NCBI GenBank assembly: GCA_903920215.1
Contig: CAIXLG010000097.1
Coordinates: 1-35,604 of the forward strand
Length of the DNA stretch: 35,604 nt
Origin: an uncultured Chlorobiaceae bacterium
Lineage (GTDB): Bacteria > Bacteroidota > Chlorobiia > Chlorobiales > Chlorobiaceae
Reading direction: 5' to 3'
A program made the translations under genes and the position numbers. The notes under the pieces are model-generated. The model did no database searches and had not been told where the DNA came from. It was given only the letters and a program-made list of their open reading frames with translations. This document shows positions 25,993-34,149 of the stretch, piece after piece; position 1 is the stretch's first letter; each line of letters begins with the position of its first letter.

Positions 25993-26801
25993 ATTGCTGA
26001 AAAACAATACCAGGCTGGTATTTCCACCTATGGAGCACAGCTCACACCTTACGCATGCAGCTCAAAGCGCTTGAAGCGACACTGCCTCCACTGAAACAAA
26101 AGTTAAGCCAGGCTGAGCATCTTCTTGCGACACTTGAGGGCAAAACACCTGCTGAATTTCAATCACCGACAGTTCGGCTAGCTGATATTTCACTGCCGCG
26201 ACAGTTACCCTTATCCCTCCCTTCAGAGCTGGTTCGCCAGCGCCCCGACATTCTTGCAGCCGAAGCTCAGTTACATGCAGCAAGTGCCGGTATAGGGGTT
26301 GCTACTGCAGCATTGTTCCCTGGCGTTACCCTGAACGCAAGTTATGGACAGACCAGTCAAACAACGGGCAATCTCTTTAACAGTGCCAGTAATGTTTGGG
26401 GGTTAGGGGCCAATGTTACGGCTCCGATATTTAAAGGCGGCACACTGAGAGCACAACGTCGGGCGGCAATTGATGCTTACCAGCAGAGTTTTGCCAGCTA
26501 TAAGCAAACCGTTCTTGCTGCTTTTGCACAGGTCGCTGATATTTTGCGTGCTTTGGAGCACGACGGCGAACTGGTGCAAACCGAAGCTCAGGCTGTGCAT
26601 GATGCAAGGCTTGCAATGGATCTGCTTAAGGCCAATTACCAGGCAGGAAGAGCTAACTACTTGCAGGTACTGGTCACTGATATTCAGTATCATCAGGCTG
26701 AAATCGGCTATTTGCAGGCCCAGGCACAGCAACTGCAGGATACGACCGCTCTCTTCGTCGCTCTGGGTGGAAAGTTGACCGACAAACTGTTCGCGCTCTG
26801 A
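25993..26801 (+). pseudogene. truncated, frameshifted RND outer-membrane efflux lipoprotein (NodT/OprM family)
   Basis: Only the C-terminal half of an outer-membrane factor remains, roughly 265 of the usual 450-500 residues. From 26055 the frame shows ATLPPLKQKLSQAEHLLATL, the signature SELVRQRPDILAAEAQLHAA, ATAALFPGVTLNASYG, APIFKGGTLRAQ and a closing helix pair (YQAGRANYLQVLVTDIQY). Just upstream, in another frame (25993-26055), the sequence reads IAEKQYQAGISTYGAQLTPY, the expected preceding helix, so a one-base-type frameshift joins them. The signal peptide, lipid Cys and first half are gone, replaced by an R1 repeat. The ATG at 26055 is unlikely to give a working channel. Confidence 0.85.
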
Positions 26802-26927
26802 ACATGGCTGACTGTGAAATAACTGCCTGAACAAGAACCTGAGCCCTCTATTTTCTATTACTACGGTAATTTTGTATTTTTATATAGGAGTGATTGTAAC
26901 TCATATAACAATTAAAAAGGAGATGGC

Positions 26928-27617
26928 ATGAAAAACCGGTATCTGAAACTGGCATTGTTTGCTTCTTTGGTTTCTTTTGGATCTGCATCATCCGCTTTTG
27001 CCGACACGGGGGATATCGCCATTGGAGCTAAAGCATCCACGCTCGGTTTTGGAGGGGAGGTTACTGTTGGATTAACCCCTTCCTTTAATGTAAGAGCTGG
27101 CTATAACGGGTATAATTACAGCGGCTCGACCTCTCAAAATCAGATTAACTATGATTACAAGCTATCACTGGGATCAGTTCCTGTACTGCTCGACTGGTAT
27201 CCATTTGAACATTCAGGATGGAGACTGTCTCCCGGAGTTATTTTCAATAACAACAAGGTAAGTGCTACCGGCACATCGACCCTGGTTGGATCTACCATAG
27301 AGATTAACCATGTGCCATATCAAATATCAGATATAGGCTCTCTGACAGGTAGTGTTGACTTCGACAAGACAGTCCCTTATTTGGGTCTTGGATGGGGAAA
27401 TGCTGTTGGAAAAAATGCGGGCCTTTCTTTTGTTTTTGATCTTGGTGTGATGTTCCAGGGAACTCCCAAGGTTGCACTTGCAGCCAGCAACCCCACAATA
27501 CAAAATAACCCTGCATTCCAGACAGACCTCAACAAGGAAATCGCTGACTTGAAGGACAAGACAGATAAATTCAAGTATTATCCTGTTCTCTCTATAGGAT
27601 TAGCGTACGGCTTTTAA
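26928..27617 (+). CDS. outer-membrane beta-barrel protein
   Basis: This 229-residue exported protein has a clear signal peptide (hydrophobic LALFASLVSFGSASSAFA, cut near residue 25 before DTGD). The mature part alternates polar and hydrophobic residues in short strands with Gly/Tyr/Phe and ends in LSIGLAYGF; the terminal Phe is typical of barrels recognised by the BAM machinery. The layout resembles small OmpW/porin-like 8-strand barrels. Function is unknown. AAGGAG lies 6 bases before the ATG, and a strong terminator follows, so it is a well-defined single-gene unit. Confidence 0.85.
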   Translation: MKNRYLKLALFASLVSFGSASSAFADTGDIAIGAKASTLGFGGEVTVGLTPSFNVRAGYNGYNYSGSTSQNQINYDYKLSLGSVPVLLDWYPFEHSGWRLSPGVIFNNNKVSATGTSTLVGSTIEINHVPYQISDIGSLTGSVDFDKTVPYLGLGWGNAVGKNAGLSFVFDLGVMFQGTPKVALAASNPTIQNNPAFQTDLNKEIADLKDKTDKFKYYPVLSIGLAYGF

Positions 27618-27646
27618 TCCTTTAGGGATATTTAAAACTTTCGGTT

Positions 27647-27688
27647 GCAGCAGGCGCTTTTATTACAAAGCTGCCTGCTGTTTTTTTT
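27647..27688 (+). terminator. intrinsic terminator of the beta-barrel gene
   Basis: The stem CAGCAGGC (27648-27655) pairs with GCCTGCTG (27673-27680), extended inward by GCTTT/AAAGC, followed by eight T. It is 30 bp after the stop codon. Confidence 0.9.
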
Positions 27689-27848
27689 GCCCTGCCGCTT
27701 TAGATGGAAGCACATCAAGCGGCTTCAAAAAAAACAAACCTCCACTCTCCCTTAAGCTGCAGTAAGGTTTCCGCAAAAATGATTATTATCCGACTTAAAG
27801 ACTGGCAATGCAAATGCAAGGCAAGATTAATAACCGCCATTCGAGTCT

Positions 27849-28439
27849 ATGAAAATCCTGTTTAAATTGATAGTGAATTTTCTTCTTGTTTTAAGCGTAG
27901 CGGCTGTAATCATTTTTTTATGCCTTGGCTTTATTGTTTCACAACATGCTGGGATTCCTCAAAAATCAGATGTCATTATTGTGCTGGGGGGCGATAACGG
28001 ACTCAGGGTGCGCAAAGGTGCTGAATTGTATAAAGCAGGATATGCGCCACACATTATTTTAACCGGCATTGATGAGCGCTTCTACAATCCAGGTCATCCA
28101 AACTGGAGGGAACGCCGCTTGATAGCATCGGGCATCCCGAAAAGTTCGATAAAGGTCGATGCCATATCTACCACGACCTGGGAGGAAGCTGAAAACACAT
28201 CGGACACCATGGAAGAAAAGGGGTGGAAAAGTGCAATTGTCGTCAGCGACCCCCCTCACCTGCTCCGTCTTCAAGATACGTGGAGCAAAGCATTTGAAGG
28301 ATCGTCTAAAAAATTTATCCTTGTGCCAACTGACCCGACATGGTGGAACCCGCTGCTTTGGTGGAACAACGACAAAAGTTACCAGTTTGTCATGAACGAG
28401 ATCAAAAAGAATGTGTTCTACGCCATGGTATACTACTGA
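27849..28439 (+). CDS. YdcF/SanA-like DUF218 membrane-anchored protein
   Basis: This is a 196-residue protein. An N-terminal hydrophobic segment (about 5-33) is probably a membrane anchor with the domain outside. The DUF218 domain shows SDVIIVLGGDNGLRVRKGAELYKAGYAPHIILTG (about 40-73), a STTTWEEAENT block with the conserved Glu pair (about 116-126) and AIVVSDPPHLLRL (about 139-151). Relatives (SanA, ElyC, YdcF) are linked to envelope integrity, with no firm enzymatic role. No operon partner is visible; the sqr cluster converges from the right. Confidence 0.85.
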   Translation: MKILFKLIVNFLLVLSVAAVIIFLCLGFIVSQHAGIPQKSDVIIVLGGDNGLRVRKGAELYKAGYAPHIILTGIDERFYNPGHPNWRERRLIASGIPKSSIKVDAISTTTWEEAENTSDTMEEKGWKSAIVVSDPPHLLRLQDTWSKAFEGSSKKFILVPTDPTWWNPLLWWNNDKSYQFVMNEIKKNVFYAMVYY

Positions 28440-28443
28440 TCAA

Positions 28444-28602
28444 CTACGAGTGCCCGCCGACAACAATTCGCATAATTTTAACATTCAGCACAATAAAGCG
28501 AACAAGCTGCCACAGCAGGTTTTTTCGCCAGTAAAGGGTGCTTTTGGACGGTACCGGTGGATAAGCTTCGTCGTAATATGCCTTGACTTTATTGGTGCCC
28601 AT
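28444..28602 (-). CDS. small 52-residue protein downstream of sqr
   Basis: An ATG at 28602 opens a 52-codon frame closed by TAG. The protein starts MGTNKVKAYYDEAYPPVPSK and has a long amphipathic to hydrophobic C-terminal half containing YWRKNLLWQLVRFIVLNVK. The use of Tyr, Trp, Pro and Lys is protein-like rather than random. It begins 36 bp after the sqr stop on the same strand, so it would be read on the sqr transcript. It may bind the membrane beside the reductase. No strong Shine-Dalgarno is present, as for several neighbours. I do not recognise a family. Confidence 0.55.
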   Translation of the reverse strand: MGTNKVKAYYDEAYPPVPSKSTLYWRKNLLWQLVRFIVLNVKIMRIVVGGHS

Positions 28603-28638
28603 AAGTTTTCAGATTTAAGGTTATCATCAAAATAAAGG

Positions 28639-30093
28639 TTATTCCGGAATTAACCACCAGAACGGATAGCCCTTTGCTTTATGGAAAAAGAGGTAGTGCA
28701 AAATTACTTTCAGCCAATGTCCTGCAAGGCCGGCCTCTCCAACAGAGTAGTTCATATCACGACCCCATTCAGGATACGTTTTCCAGTCAGGCACAACAGG
28801 GAAGAGAGTCATTGAAGCACCAAGGCCATCAAACGAACCAAACCCTGCCGATACAATACAGGCGGCACCCATTTTGCTCATTGATGCCTTATGGCGATGC
28901 TCTGTTGCTCCCTGGATCTTTTCAGAAATATTAAGCGCAACAATTTTTCCCATAACACCGGACGGCATGCCTGTACGAGGCGGAGTTGGAAAAATCTGTC
29001 GACCGCTCGGACTTGTCATTGGTTTCGAAATCGGATGCGGAGGGGCAAAGGCAATACCTGGTGCGTAGATGTTTTTGAAAAGAGGGTTTTGATAAATCGA
29101 GGGCCAATCTTCAGCTTCCCAATCCTCAAAGGCCTTCGGCGTGTAATCTGCATCAACCTTCATGAACTTGTTTGGCGCAAACATCTTGTCGGTGATCTCC
29201 GCTCCGCTCTTATCGAAAGCGGTCAGCCCGACGCCTGAAAATGAGGGAATAAGCATGGCAAAATCAAACTCCTGCGTCAACTCTTCGCCGGCAAGTGTCT
29301 CGTAGTGAGCTTTGCCTGGTTCAACGTTGTGAACTCCAGCACGACGGATCCAGTTAATGCCGTACTCGGCCATAATAGATTCAGTAAAGACCTTCGTCGG
29401 GGTTGAGTAGCCGCCTCTGTTAATAAATGCGCCTCCCATGCCGAAATCACCCAATTCATACTCATTGGACAACCAGGTAATCTGAGCCTTATCGCTAAGA
29501 CCGCGTTTTGAGATTTCATAGGCCACATTCAGGATGTATTCAAAGGCCGCTCCCTGACAGGTCGACATAGCGTGACCAGTGCCGATCAAAATACGCTGCT
29601 TGTGACCGGCCTGCATCTTTTTGATATTATCCTGAAGGTGTTCCCATGCATGGGCGGCATGGCTGTAGGTGCAAACCGAAAAGCTGTTTTTATCGGGACC
29701 AAGACCCTCAGTTGCCTCAAAATTCAGTTTCGGACCGGTTGCATTGACAAGATAATCATAGTCGACTTTTTCGGTCTGACCGTTTCGAATCCCATCGGTA
29801 TACTCAATCGTCACATACCCTTTTTTGATTTCACCATCACCTTCCGGATGTATTTCCAGGGCTTTTGCCTGTTTAAGAACAATGCCCCAGCGGTTATACA
29901 CTTTTTTGAGTTCAAACCGTACATCGTCAATAGACATCTGGCCCACGCCGACCCAGATATTTGATGGAATCCACTGGTAATAACTGTTCGGGGTAACAAC
30001 AACGACTTCATGCTGTTTACCAAGATTCTTTTTTAGAAAAGATGCAGCGGTATGTCCTGCAACTCCGCCTCCTAAAACGACGACTTTTGCCAT
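28639..30093 (-). CDS. sqr: sulfide:quinone reductase (SQR/FCSD flavoprotein family)
   Basis: This 484-residue FAD protein of the SQR group oxidises sulfide and passes electrons to the quinone pool, the likely electron source for anoxygenic photosynthesis here. The FAD-binding VVVLGGGVAGHTAA is at 4-17, and the second nucleotide region YLVNATGPKLNFEA is at 114-127. Three cysteines fit the redox-active set: Cys141 (SVCTYSHA), Cys179 (MSTCQGAAFEY) and Cys412 (GAACIVSAGFG). The C-terminus (about 455-484) is aromatic and amphipathic (HWLKVILHYLFFHKAKG), suited to monotopic membrane attachment. Its length exceeds the ~430-residue type I enzymes, so it may be one of the other SQR types known in green sulfur bacteria. 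Confidence 0.93.
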   Translation of the reverse strand: MAKVVVLGGGVAGHTAASFLKKNLGKQHEVVVVTPNSYYQWIPSNIWVGVGQMSIDDVRFELKKVYNRWGIVLKQAKALEIHPEGDGEIKKGYVTIEYTDGIRNGQTEKVDYDYLVNATGPKLNFEATEGLGPDKNSFSVCTYSHAAHAWEHLQDNIKKMQAGHKQRILIGTGHAMSTCQGAAFEYILNVAYEISKRGLSDKAQITWLSNEYELGDFGMGGAFINRGGYSTPTKVFTESIMAEYGINWIRRAGVHNVEPGKAHYETLAGEELTQEFDFAMLIPSFSGVGLTAFDKSGAEITDKMFAPNKFMKVDADYTPKAFEDWEAEDWPSIYQNPLFKNIYAPGIAFAPPHPISKPMTSPSGRQIFPTPPRTGMPSGVMGKIVALNISEKIQGATEHRHKASMSKMGAACIVSAGFGSFDGLGASMTLFPVVPDWKTYPEWGRDMNYSVGEAGLAGHWLKVILHYLFFHKAKGYPFWWLIPE

Positions 30094-30193
30094 AGAGAGT
30101 CAAAGTTTGAAATTGCACTCTAACGAAAAATAAAACTATATGACTATTTAGTTATTTAAAGATTAACGTGCAATAGCAAATTTTATTTTTGAC

Positions 30194-30219
30194 AGATCCC
30201 TCCTTTGTCGGGATGACAA
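30194..30219 (-). repeat. R1 dispersed repeat (CAAAG variant)
   Basis: AGATCCCTC-CTTTG-TCGGGATGACAA is the reverse complement of the unit at 23614-23640. A degenerate GGAATGACAAAAG follows at 30230. It lies between hcp and sqr. Confidence 0.8.
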
Positions 30220-30278
30220 GGGAGGGGGCGGAATGACAAAAGAAGTACCAACAAAAAAACTACTGGAAAATGGTATGT

Positions 30279-31907
30279 TCAGGCACCCACCATCATGGCT
30301 TCGATATCAGCATCAACGGTACCAATCGGCATGATGCCGAATTTTTCGACCAGAACGGCGGCGACATTCGGTGTCAGAAACTCGGGAAGTGTTGGTCCGA
30401 GGCGAATGCCTTTTACCCCTAAATAGAGCAGAGCGAGCAGCACGGTAACGGCTTTCTGCTCGTACCATGCAATATCAAAGGAGATCGGCAGATCGTTGAT
30501 ATCCTCAAGAGCAAATACTTCTTTCAGTTTGAGGGCAATCACTGCAAGCGAATAGGAGTCGTTGCACTGACCGGCATCAAGCACGCGGGGTATGCCGCCA
30601 ATGTCACCAAGCTCGAGCTTGTTATAGCGGTACTTGGCACATCCCGCTGTAAGGATAACGGTGTTATCGGGAAGTGCGGCAGCAACGTCGGTATAGTATT
30701 TGCGTGATGCATGACGTCCGTCACAGCCGGCCATAACGATAAACCGCTTTATTGCACCCGACTTTACTGCATCGACTACTTTGTCGGCGAGTGCAATCAC
30801 CTGATGGTGTGCAAAGCCGCCAGTGATGGTGCCGTTTTCAATCTCTTTTGGTGGCGGGCAGCTCTGGGCAAGTTTGATAAGCATTGAAAAGTCCTTCTGC
30901 TCTTCGTGGTGCCGTGCCGGAATATGCCTCAGTCCGGGATAGCCGGCCATGCCTGTTGTAAACATGCGGTTGCGATAGCTTTCGCGCACAGGGACTATGC
31001 AGTTTGTGGTCATGAGTATGGGGCCGTTGAAGGTGTCGAACTCTTTGTCCTGCATCCACCATGAACCGCCATAGTTTCCAACAAAGTGAGGGTACTTCTT
31101 GAACGCCGGATAGTAGTGTGCAGGGAGCATCTCGCAGTGCGTGTAAACATCCACTCCCGTTCCGGCTGTCTGCTTCAAGAGGTCCTCCATATCGCGAAGA
31201 TCATGGCCTGAAATCAGGATGCCGGGGTTTTTACCCACCCCTGTCTTCACTGTGGTGATTTCTGGATGGCCATAGGTGCTTGTGTTGGCTTTGTCAAGCA
31301 GTGCCATTGCCTTGACTGCAACTCCACCGGTCTCAAGCACAAGTGCGGTCAGTTCGTCTGCCGACAGCTCTTTGGTGAGCGCTGCAAGCCCTTTTACATA
31401 AAAAGCATAGATATCGTCATCATGATAATCGAGCACTGCTGCATGATCTGTATAGGCAGCAAGTCCCTTCAGACCGAAAAGCACAAGGCTTTTAAGAGAG
31501 CACAGGTCAACATTCTCACTCAAGCTCTCAAGACCGACTTCAAGAGCTTTCGAAAGAAAATCCTCTTTTGAACTTCCAGTCCATTGAGCGGCATCATGAT
31601 GCGGCTGATGAGCGAGCGTAGTATTCAGTTCATCGCGCACTGCAAGGGTCTTGCGTATCTGGGCGACTATTGCATCCTCATCAAAGTTGGTGTTGGTTAC
31701 TGTAACAAAGAGTGATTCGCTGATAAGCTGGCCAACCTTCCTTGAAACACTGCCCTCCATTTTTTCTGCAACCAGAGCAAGCCCTTCTGTAGCATACACC
31801 AGCACATCCTGAAGCTGGGCAGTAGGTTCATCTTTCCCGCATACCCCCCGCACAGTACACCCTGTACCATGAATACTTTCCTCACATTGATTACATAACA
31901 TTCCCAT
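30279..31907 (-). CDS. hcp: hybrid-cluster protein (hydroxylamine/NO reductase type)
   Basis: This 542-residue prismane protein reduces hydroxylamine in vitro and is tied to NO detoxification in vivo. The N-terminal cluster ligands are Cys5, Cys8, Cys17 and Cys23 (C-x2-C-x8-C-x5-C). Hybrid-cluster regions include [66 protein letters not shown] and [12 protein letters not shown]. The frame extends to a TTG at 31955, but GGAGG lies 8 bases before the ATG at 31907 and the Cys motif starts there. Neighbours rrf2 and the Fe-S protein on the same strand support a nitrosative-stress role. Confidence 0.96.
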   Translation of the reverse strand: MGMLCNQCEESIHGTGCTVRGVCGKDEPTAQLQDVLVYATEGLALVAEKMEGSVSRKVGQLISESLFVTVTNTNFDEDAIVAQIRKTLAVRDELNTTLAHQPHHDAAQWTGSSKEDFLSKALEVGLESLSENVDLCSLKSLVLFGLKGLAAYTDHAAVLDYHDDDIYAFYVKGLAALTKELSADELTALVLETGGVAVKAMALLDKANTSTYGHPEITTVKTGVGKNPGILISGHDLRDMEDLLKQTAGTGVDVYTHCEMLPAHYYPAFKKYPHFVGNYGGSWWMQDKEFDTFNGPILMTTNCIVPVRESYRNRMFTTGMAGYPGLRHIPARHHEEQKDFSMLIKLAQSCPPPKEIENGTITGGFAHHQVIALADKVVDAVKSGAIKRFIVMAGCDGRHASRKYYTDVAAALPDNTVILTAGCAKYRYNKLELGDIGGIPRVLDAGQCNDSYSLAVIALKLKEVFALEDINDLPISFDIAWYEQKAVTVLLALLYLGVKGIRLGPTLPEFLTPNVAAVLVEKFGIMPIGTVDADIEAMMVGA

Positions 31908-31955
31908 CGTTCTTTCCTCCATTATTGGTTTATTTAAAGAAAGTGCCGAGTACAA

Positions 31956-32110
31956 TCAGTTGGCAATCAGCAGTTGGCAGTGGGCAGAGGATAAGACGAG
32001 AGCGTTGAAAATTGCCAACTGCCCACTCTCTTGCCTTCACTCAGCACTCAGCACTCAGAACTCAGCACTATTTCTCTCCCCTCTTCACTGCCCACTGCTA
32101 ACTCAGTACT
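31956..32110. repeat. composite R2 repeat block between hcp and the TPR gene
   Basis: The left arm is CAATCAGCAGTTGGCAGTGGGCAG type (31956-31987). An inverted arm, GCCAACTGCCCACT, lies at 32013-32027. CTCAGCACT units fill 32040-32069, and CACTGCCCACTGCTAACTCAG lies at 32087-32107. It overlaps the 3' end of the TPR coding sequence. Confidence 0.85.
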
Positions 32111-32377
32111 TCTCTTTCTATCCTCCGCTGCTCCTTCGAAATCACCACTTTTCACCCTTGCTATACCGCGGTTACCATAAGTCGCAATAGCTTCACGGAA
32201 ACGCAGGCCTATTTTCAATGCCATCGTGAAATCAGCTATTGCGCCATTATAATCATCGCAACTGCTCCGGGCATTTCCCCGATCGTAGTAGGCCTCTGCA
32301 TTGCCAGGATGTTCAGCAATAACCCGGCTGATTTCTATTGCTGTCCCCCTGTAACCACCCATAGCATCTTTCAGCAT
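32048..32377 (-). CDS. small TPR protein with repeat-derived C-terminus
   Basis: This is a product of 109 residues. Two tetratricopeptide units are visible: GNAEAYYDRGNARSSCDDYN with GAIADFTMALKIG (about 25-58), and REAIATYGNRGIARVKSGDF with EGAAEDRKRS (about 61-92). They suggest a protein-interaction module. The ATG at 32377 has AGGA 8 bases upstream. From about residue 90 to the stop, the codons lie wholly within the R2 repeat tract (32048-32110), so the original C-terminus was probably lost and the frame now ends in repeat DNA. It lies between the Fe-S gene and hcp on the same strand. Function unknown. Confidence 0.65.
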   Translation of the reverse strand: MLKDAMGGYRGTAIEISRVIAEHPGNAEAYYDRGNARSSCDDYNGAIADFTMALKIGLRFREAIATYGNRGIARVKSGDFEGAAEDRKRSTELAVGSEEGREIVLSSEC

Positions 32378-32465
32378 CACATCTTTCCTGTTATTTTTTT
32401 ATAACAAAATTCAAGCCGCATAAGTGCTAAGGCTCAAGTTCCGAGTTCTTCGAATGGAGCAAGAT

Positions 32466-32557
32466 AGATCCCTCACTGCGTTTCGGGATGACAAGGAGAG
32501 AACTGCCAACTGTTTTCAATTTGTTACCTCAGCACTCAGCACTCGTCCCTCAGCACT
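32466..32557. repeat. R1 (AACGCAGT variant) plus R2 tract
   Basis: The R1 unit at 32466-32494 is the exact 29-bp reverse complement of the unit at 35422-35450. R2 fragments follow: AACTGCCAACTG (32501-32512) and CTCAGCACT units (32528-32557). The tract ends just before the stop codon of the Fe-S gene. Confidence 0.85.
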
Positions 32558-32561
32558 TCTT

Positions 32562-33455
32562 TCAAACCCACTCTTCCGACAACGTCTCGCCCTGCAGACT
32601 GATAACCACCTTTTTCACCGGCACCTTACGCTTGGCCTTTCGCAAGGCTTCGGCCACAATCGACATCAGTCCGCCACAGCATGGCACCTCCATAATGGCT
32701 ACGGTAATGGTGTTGATGTGCGACAGGTCAATCATGGCTGCCAGTTTGTCGACATACATATCCATATCCGAATCAAGCTTCGGGCAGGCTATTGCAAGAC
32801 TTTTCCCCTTCATGAAAGAACCATGGAAGTCACCGACAGCAAATGCGCAACAGTCGGCTGCAAGCAGGAGATCAGACCCTTCGAAATAGGGTGCCTGCGG
32901 TGAAACAAGGTGAAGCTGGATGGGCCACTGGCGGAGTGCGCTTTCGGCTGGTGCACCAGCCATAGCGACAACTGCTGCTTCTGATTTGCCATTGGCACTG
33001 AAATCTATAGTCCTGCTGCCTGGGCATCCTCCAGCGTGCGGTGCATGACTGTGGGCCGTATGAGAATGTTGCACTTCAGGTATTTTTGCAGGTTCACTCT
33101 CAAGAGGGTTCGCAATTCCCTGCTCCTCGAGATATTCAAGCGCCTGCTGCACAAAATCGCGCTGGCCGTGATCCATAAGGTGATGCAGATGGGCCGCTAT
33201 TACATTTTGCCCGCCTTTCGCAATACTCTCATGCATGACGCGCTTTTCGTCGTAGGGTTCAGCTTCACGGGTTTCAATCTTCATGGCACCTGTTGGACAG
33301 TGACCTATACAGGCTCCAAGACCGTCGCAAAAAAGGTCGCTGATGAGACGGGCTTTGCCGTCAATCACCTGCAGCGCTCCCTCGGGACAACCAGGAATGC
33401 AGTCTCCACAACCGGTACATCTTTTTTCATCTATAGTGATAATCTGACGTTTCAT
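32562..33455 (-). CDS. Cys-rich 4Fe-4S ferredoxin-type protein with His-rich linker
   Basis: This is a 297-residue protein. The N-terminal ferredoxin domain has a complete CTGCGDCIPGCP motif (Cys13, 16, 19, 23). A second motif, CDGLGACIGHCP (Cys43, 49, 53), has Leu46 where a fourth Cys is usual. A His-rich linker (HSHTAHSHAPHAGGCPGS, about 130-147) leads to a C-terminal domain with further Cys: AADCCAFAVGDFHGSF, AIACPKLD and MEVPCCGGLMS. The family is common beside hcp and rrf2 in anaerobes and probably passes electrons or binds metal; the exact role is unknown. AGGAG lies 6 bases before the ATG, and the gene begins 27 bp after rrf2, so the two form an operon. Confidence 0.88.
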   Translation of the reverse strand: MKRQIITIDEKRCTGCGDCIPGCPEGALQVIDGKARLISDLFCDGLGACIGHCPTGAMKIETREAEPYDEKRVMHESIAKGGQNVIAAHLHHLMDHGQRDFVQQALEYLEEQGIANPLESEPAKIPEVQHSHTAHSHAPHAGGCPGSRTIDFSANGKSEAAVVAMAGAPAESALRQWPIQLHLVSPQAPYFEGSDLLLAADCCAFAVGDFHGSFMKGKSLAIACPKLDSDMDMYVDKLAAMIDLSHINTITVAIMEVPCCGGLMSIVAEALRKAKRKVPVKKVVISLQGETLSEEWV

Positions 33456-33482
33456 CTATTACTCCTTTTTCCAGGTTCAATT

Positions 33483-33929
33483 TCAGCTGATTGTTGCTGC
33501 TGTTGGATTCACTTTATTTGCCGCTTCAAGGTCACGAAGCAGCTTCCCTATGGTCACCTTTTCAAACTCGCTCTGAACGACCGACTCAATACGCATTATT
33601 TCGTGACGCAGAACACAGTTCGCACGATTGCCGCAAATCTGCTTGCGGAACATGCACTCCGATACCTGAACCTTGCCCTGAAAAATCTCAATCAGTTGCG
33701 TAACGGTGATCTCATCCGGATCCTTTTGCATCATAAACCCGCCCTGAACTCCCTCTTTTGAAACAATCAGATTGTGGCGGATCATCTCCTGGAGCAAGCG
33801 TCGAAGAAACTGGTAAGGGATATCGTGCTCAGTCGCAATACTCTTTGCCGACAGATAACTCCCCTTCCTTGCAGCCAGCGCCAGCAGGGCTCGTATAGCG
33901 TAATCCGTATTCTTGGTCAGTACTTTCAT
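33483..33929 (-). CDS. Rrf2-family Fe-S transcriptional regulator
   Basis: This 148-residue Rrf2 protein starts MKVLTKNTDYAIRALLALA, the standard family N-terminus; the longer open frame to 34058 is outside the family and lies over the promoter. The winged helix includes KSIATEHDIPYQFLRRLLQEM (recognition region) and VQGGFMMQKDPDEITV (wing). The sensor segment has Cys-x6-Cys-x5-Cys (CMFRKQICGNRANC), the spacing class that binds a 2Fe-2S or 4Fe-4S cluster in IscR, NsrR and RsrR. Next to hcp, an NO or redox sensor is the best guess. A 19-bp palindrome covers its predicted -10 box, suggesting autorepression. Confidence 0.92.
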   Translation of the reverse strand: MKVLTKNTDYAIRALLALAARKGSYLSAKSIATEHDIPYQFLRRLLQEMIRHNLIVSKEGVQGGFMMQKDPDEITVTQLIEIFQGKVQVSECMFRKQICGNRANCVLRHEIMRIESVVQSEFEKVTIGKLLRDLEAANKVNPTAATIS

Positions 33930-33944
33930 AGTTGTTCGTTTAAT

Positions 33945-33963
33945 TGATACTAATATAGTATCA
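33945..33963. promoter_or_regulatory. 19-bp palindromic operator upstream of rrf2
   Basis: TGATACTA-ATA-TAGTATCA has perfect 8-bp arms around a 3-bp centre, located 16 bp before the rrf2 ATG. Rrf2 regulators bind such dyads. I found no second copy upstream of the Fe-S gene or hcp, so the downstream genes are either read through or controlled by a variant site. Confidence 0.75.
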
Positions 33964-33979
33964 GATGAGAATAAAGCAA
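33952..33979 (-). promoter_or_regulatory. predicted sigma-70-type promoter of rrf2
   Basis: On the minus strand a TTGCTT -35 box (33974-33979) and a TATATT -10 box (33952-33957) are separated by 16 bp. The -10 box lies in the centre of the 19-bp palindrome, so bound regulator would block it. The leader would be only about 15-20 nt. Confidence 0.5.
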
Positions 33980-34149
33980 TATTATTTTTTAATAATTCCC
34001 ACATGGAAGGATTTTGTCTCAGAGATTGCAAGAGAATGGATAGTTGCGTTACATTCAATAAATTTGGTTTAGTTTTTAGTGGGATACCTTACCCATTTGA
34101 ATACAATGGGTAACTCTCCATAACCCTATACAAGAGAAGAGAAGTAACA

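Noticed and set aside
27701-27732. GCCGCTT...AAGCGGC inverted repeat after the beta-barrel terminator
   Set aside because: It has a 16-bp loop and no T-run on either side, so it is not a convincing terminator; I could not link it to any function.
33036-33761. 241-codon plus-strand open frame opposite the Fe-S and rrf2 genes
   Set aside because: It is antisense to two well-identified genes, crosses their boundary, and has no family resemblance.
33930-34058. Upstream extension of the Rrf2 frame
   Set aside because: It covers the palindrome and predicted promoter, and the family N-terminus MKVLTK-x-TDYAIRAL begins at 33929.
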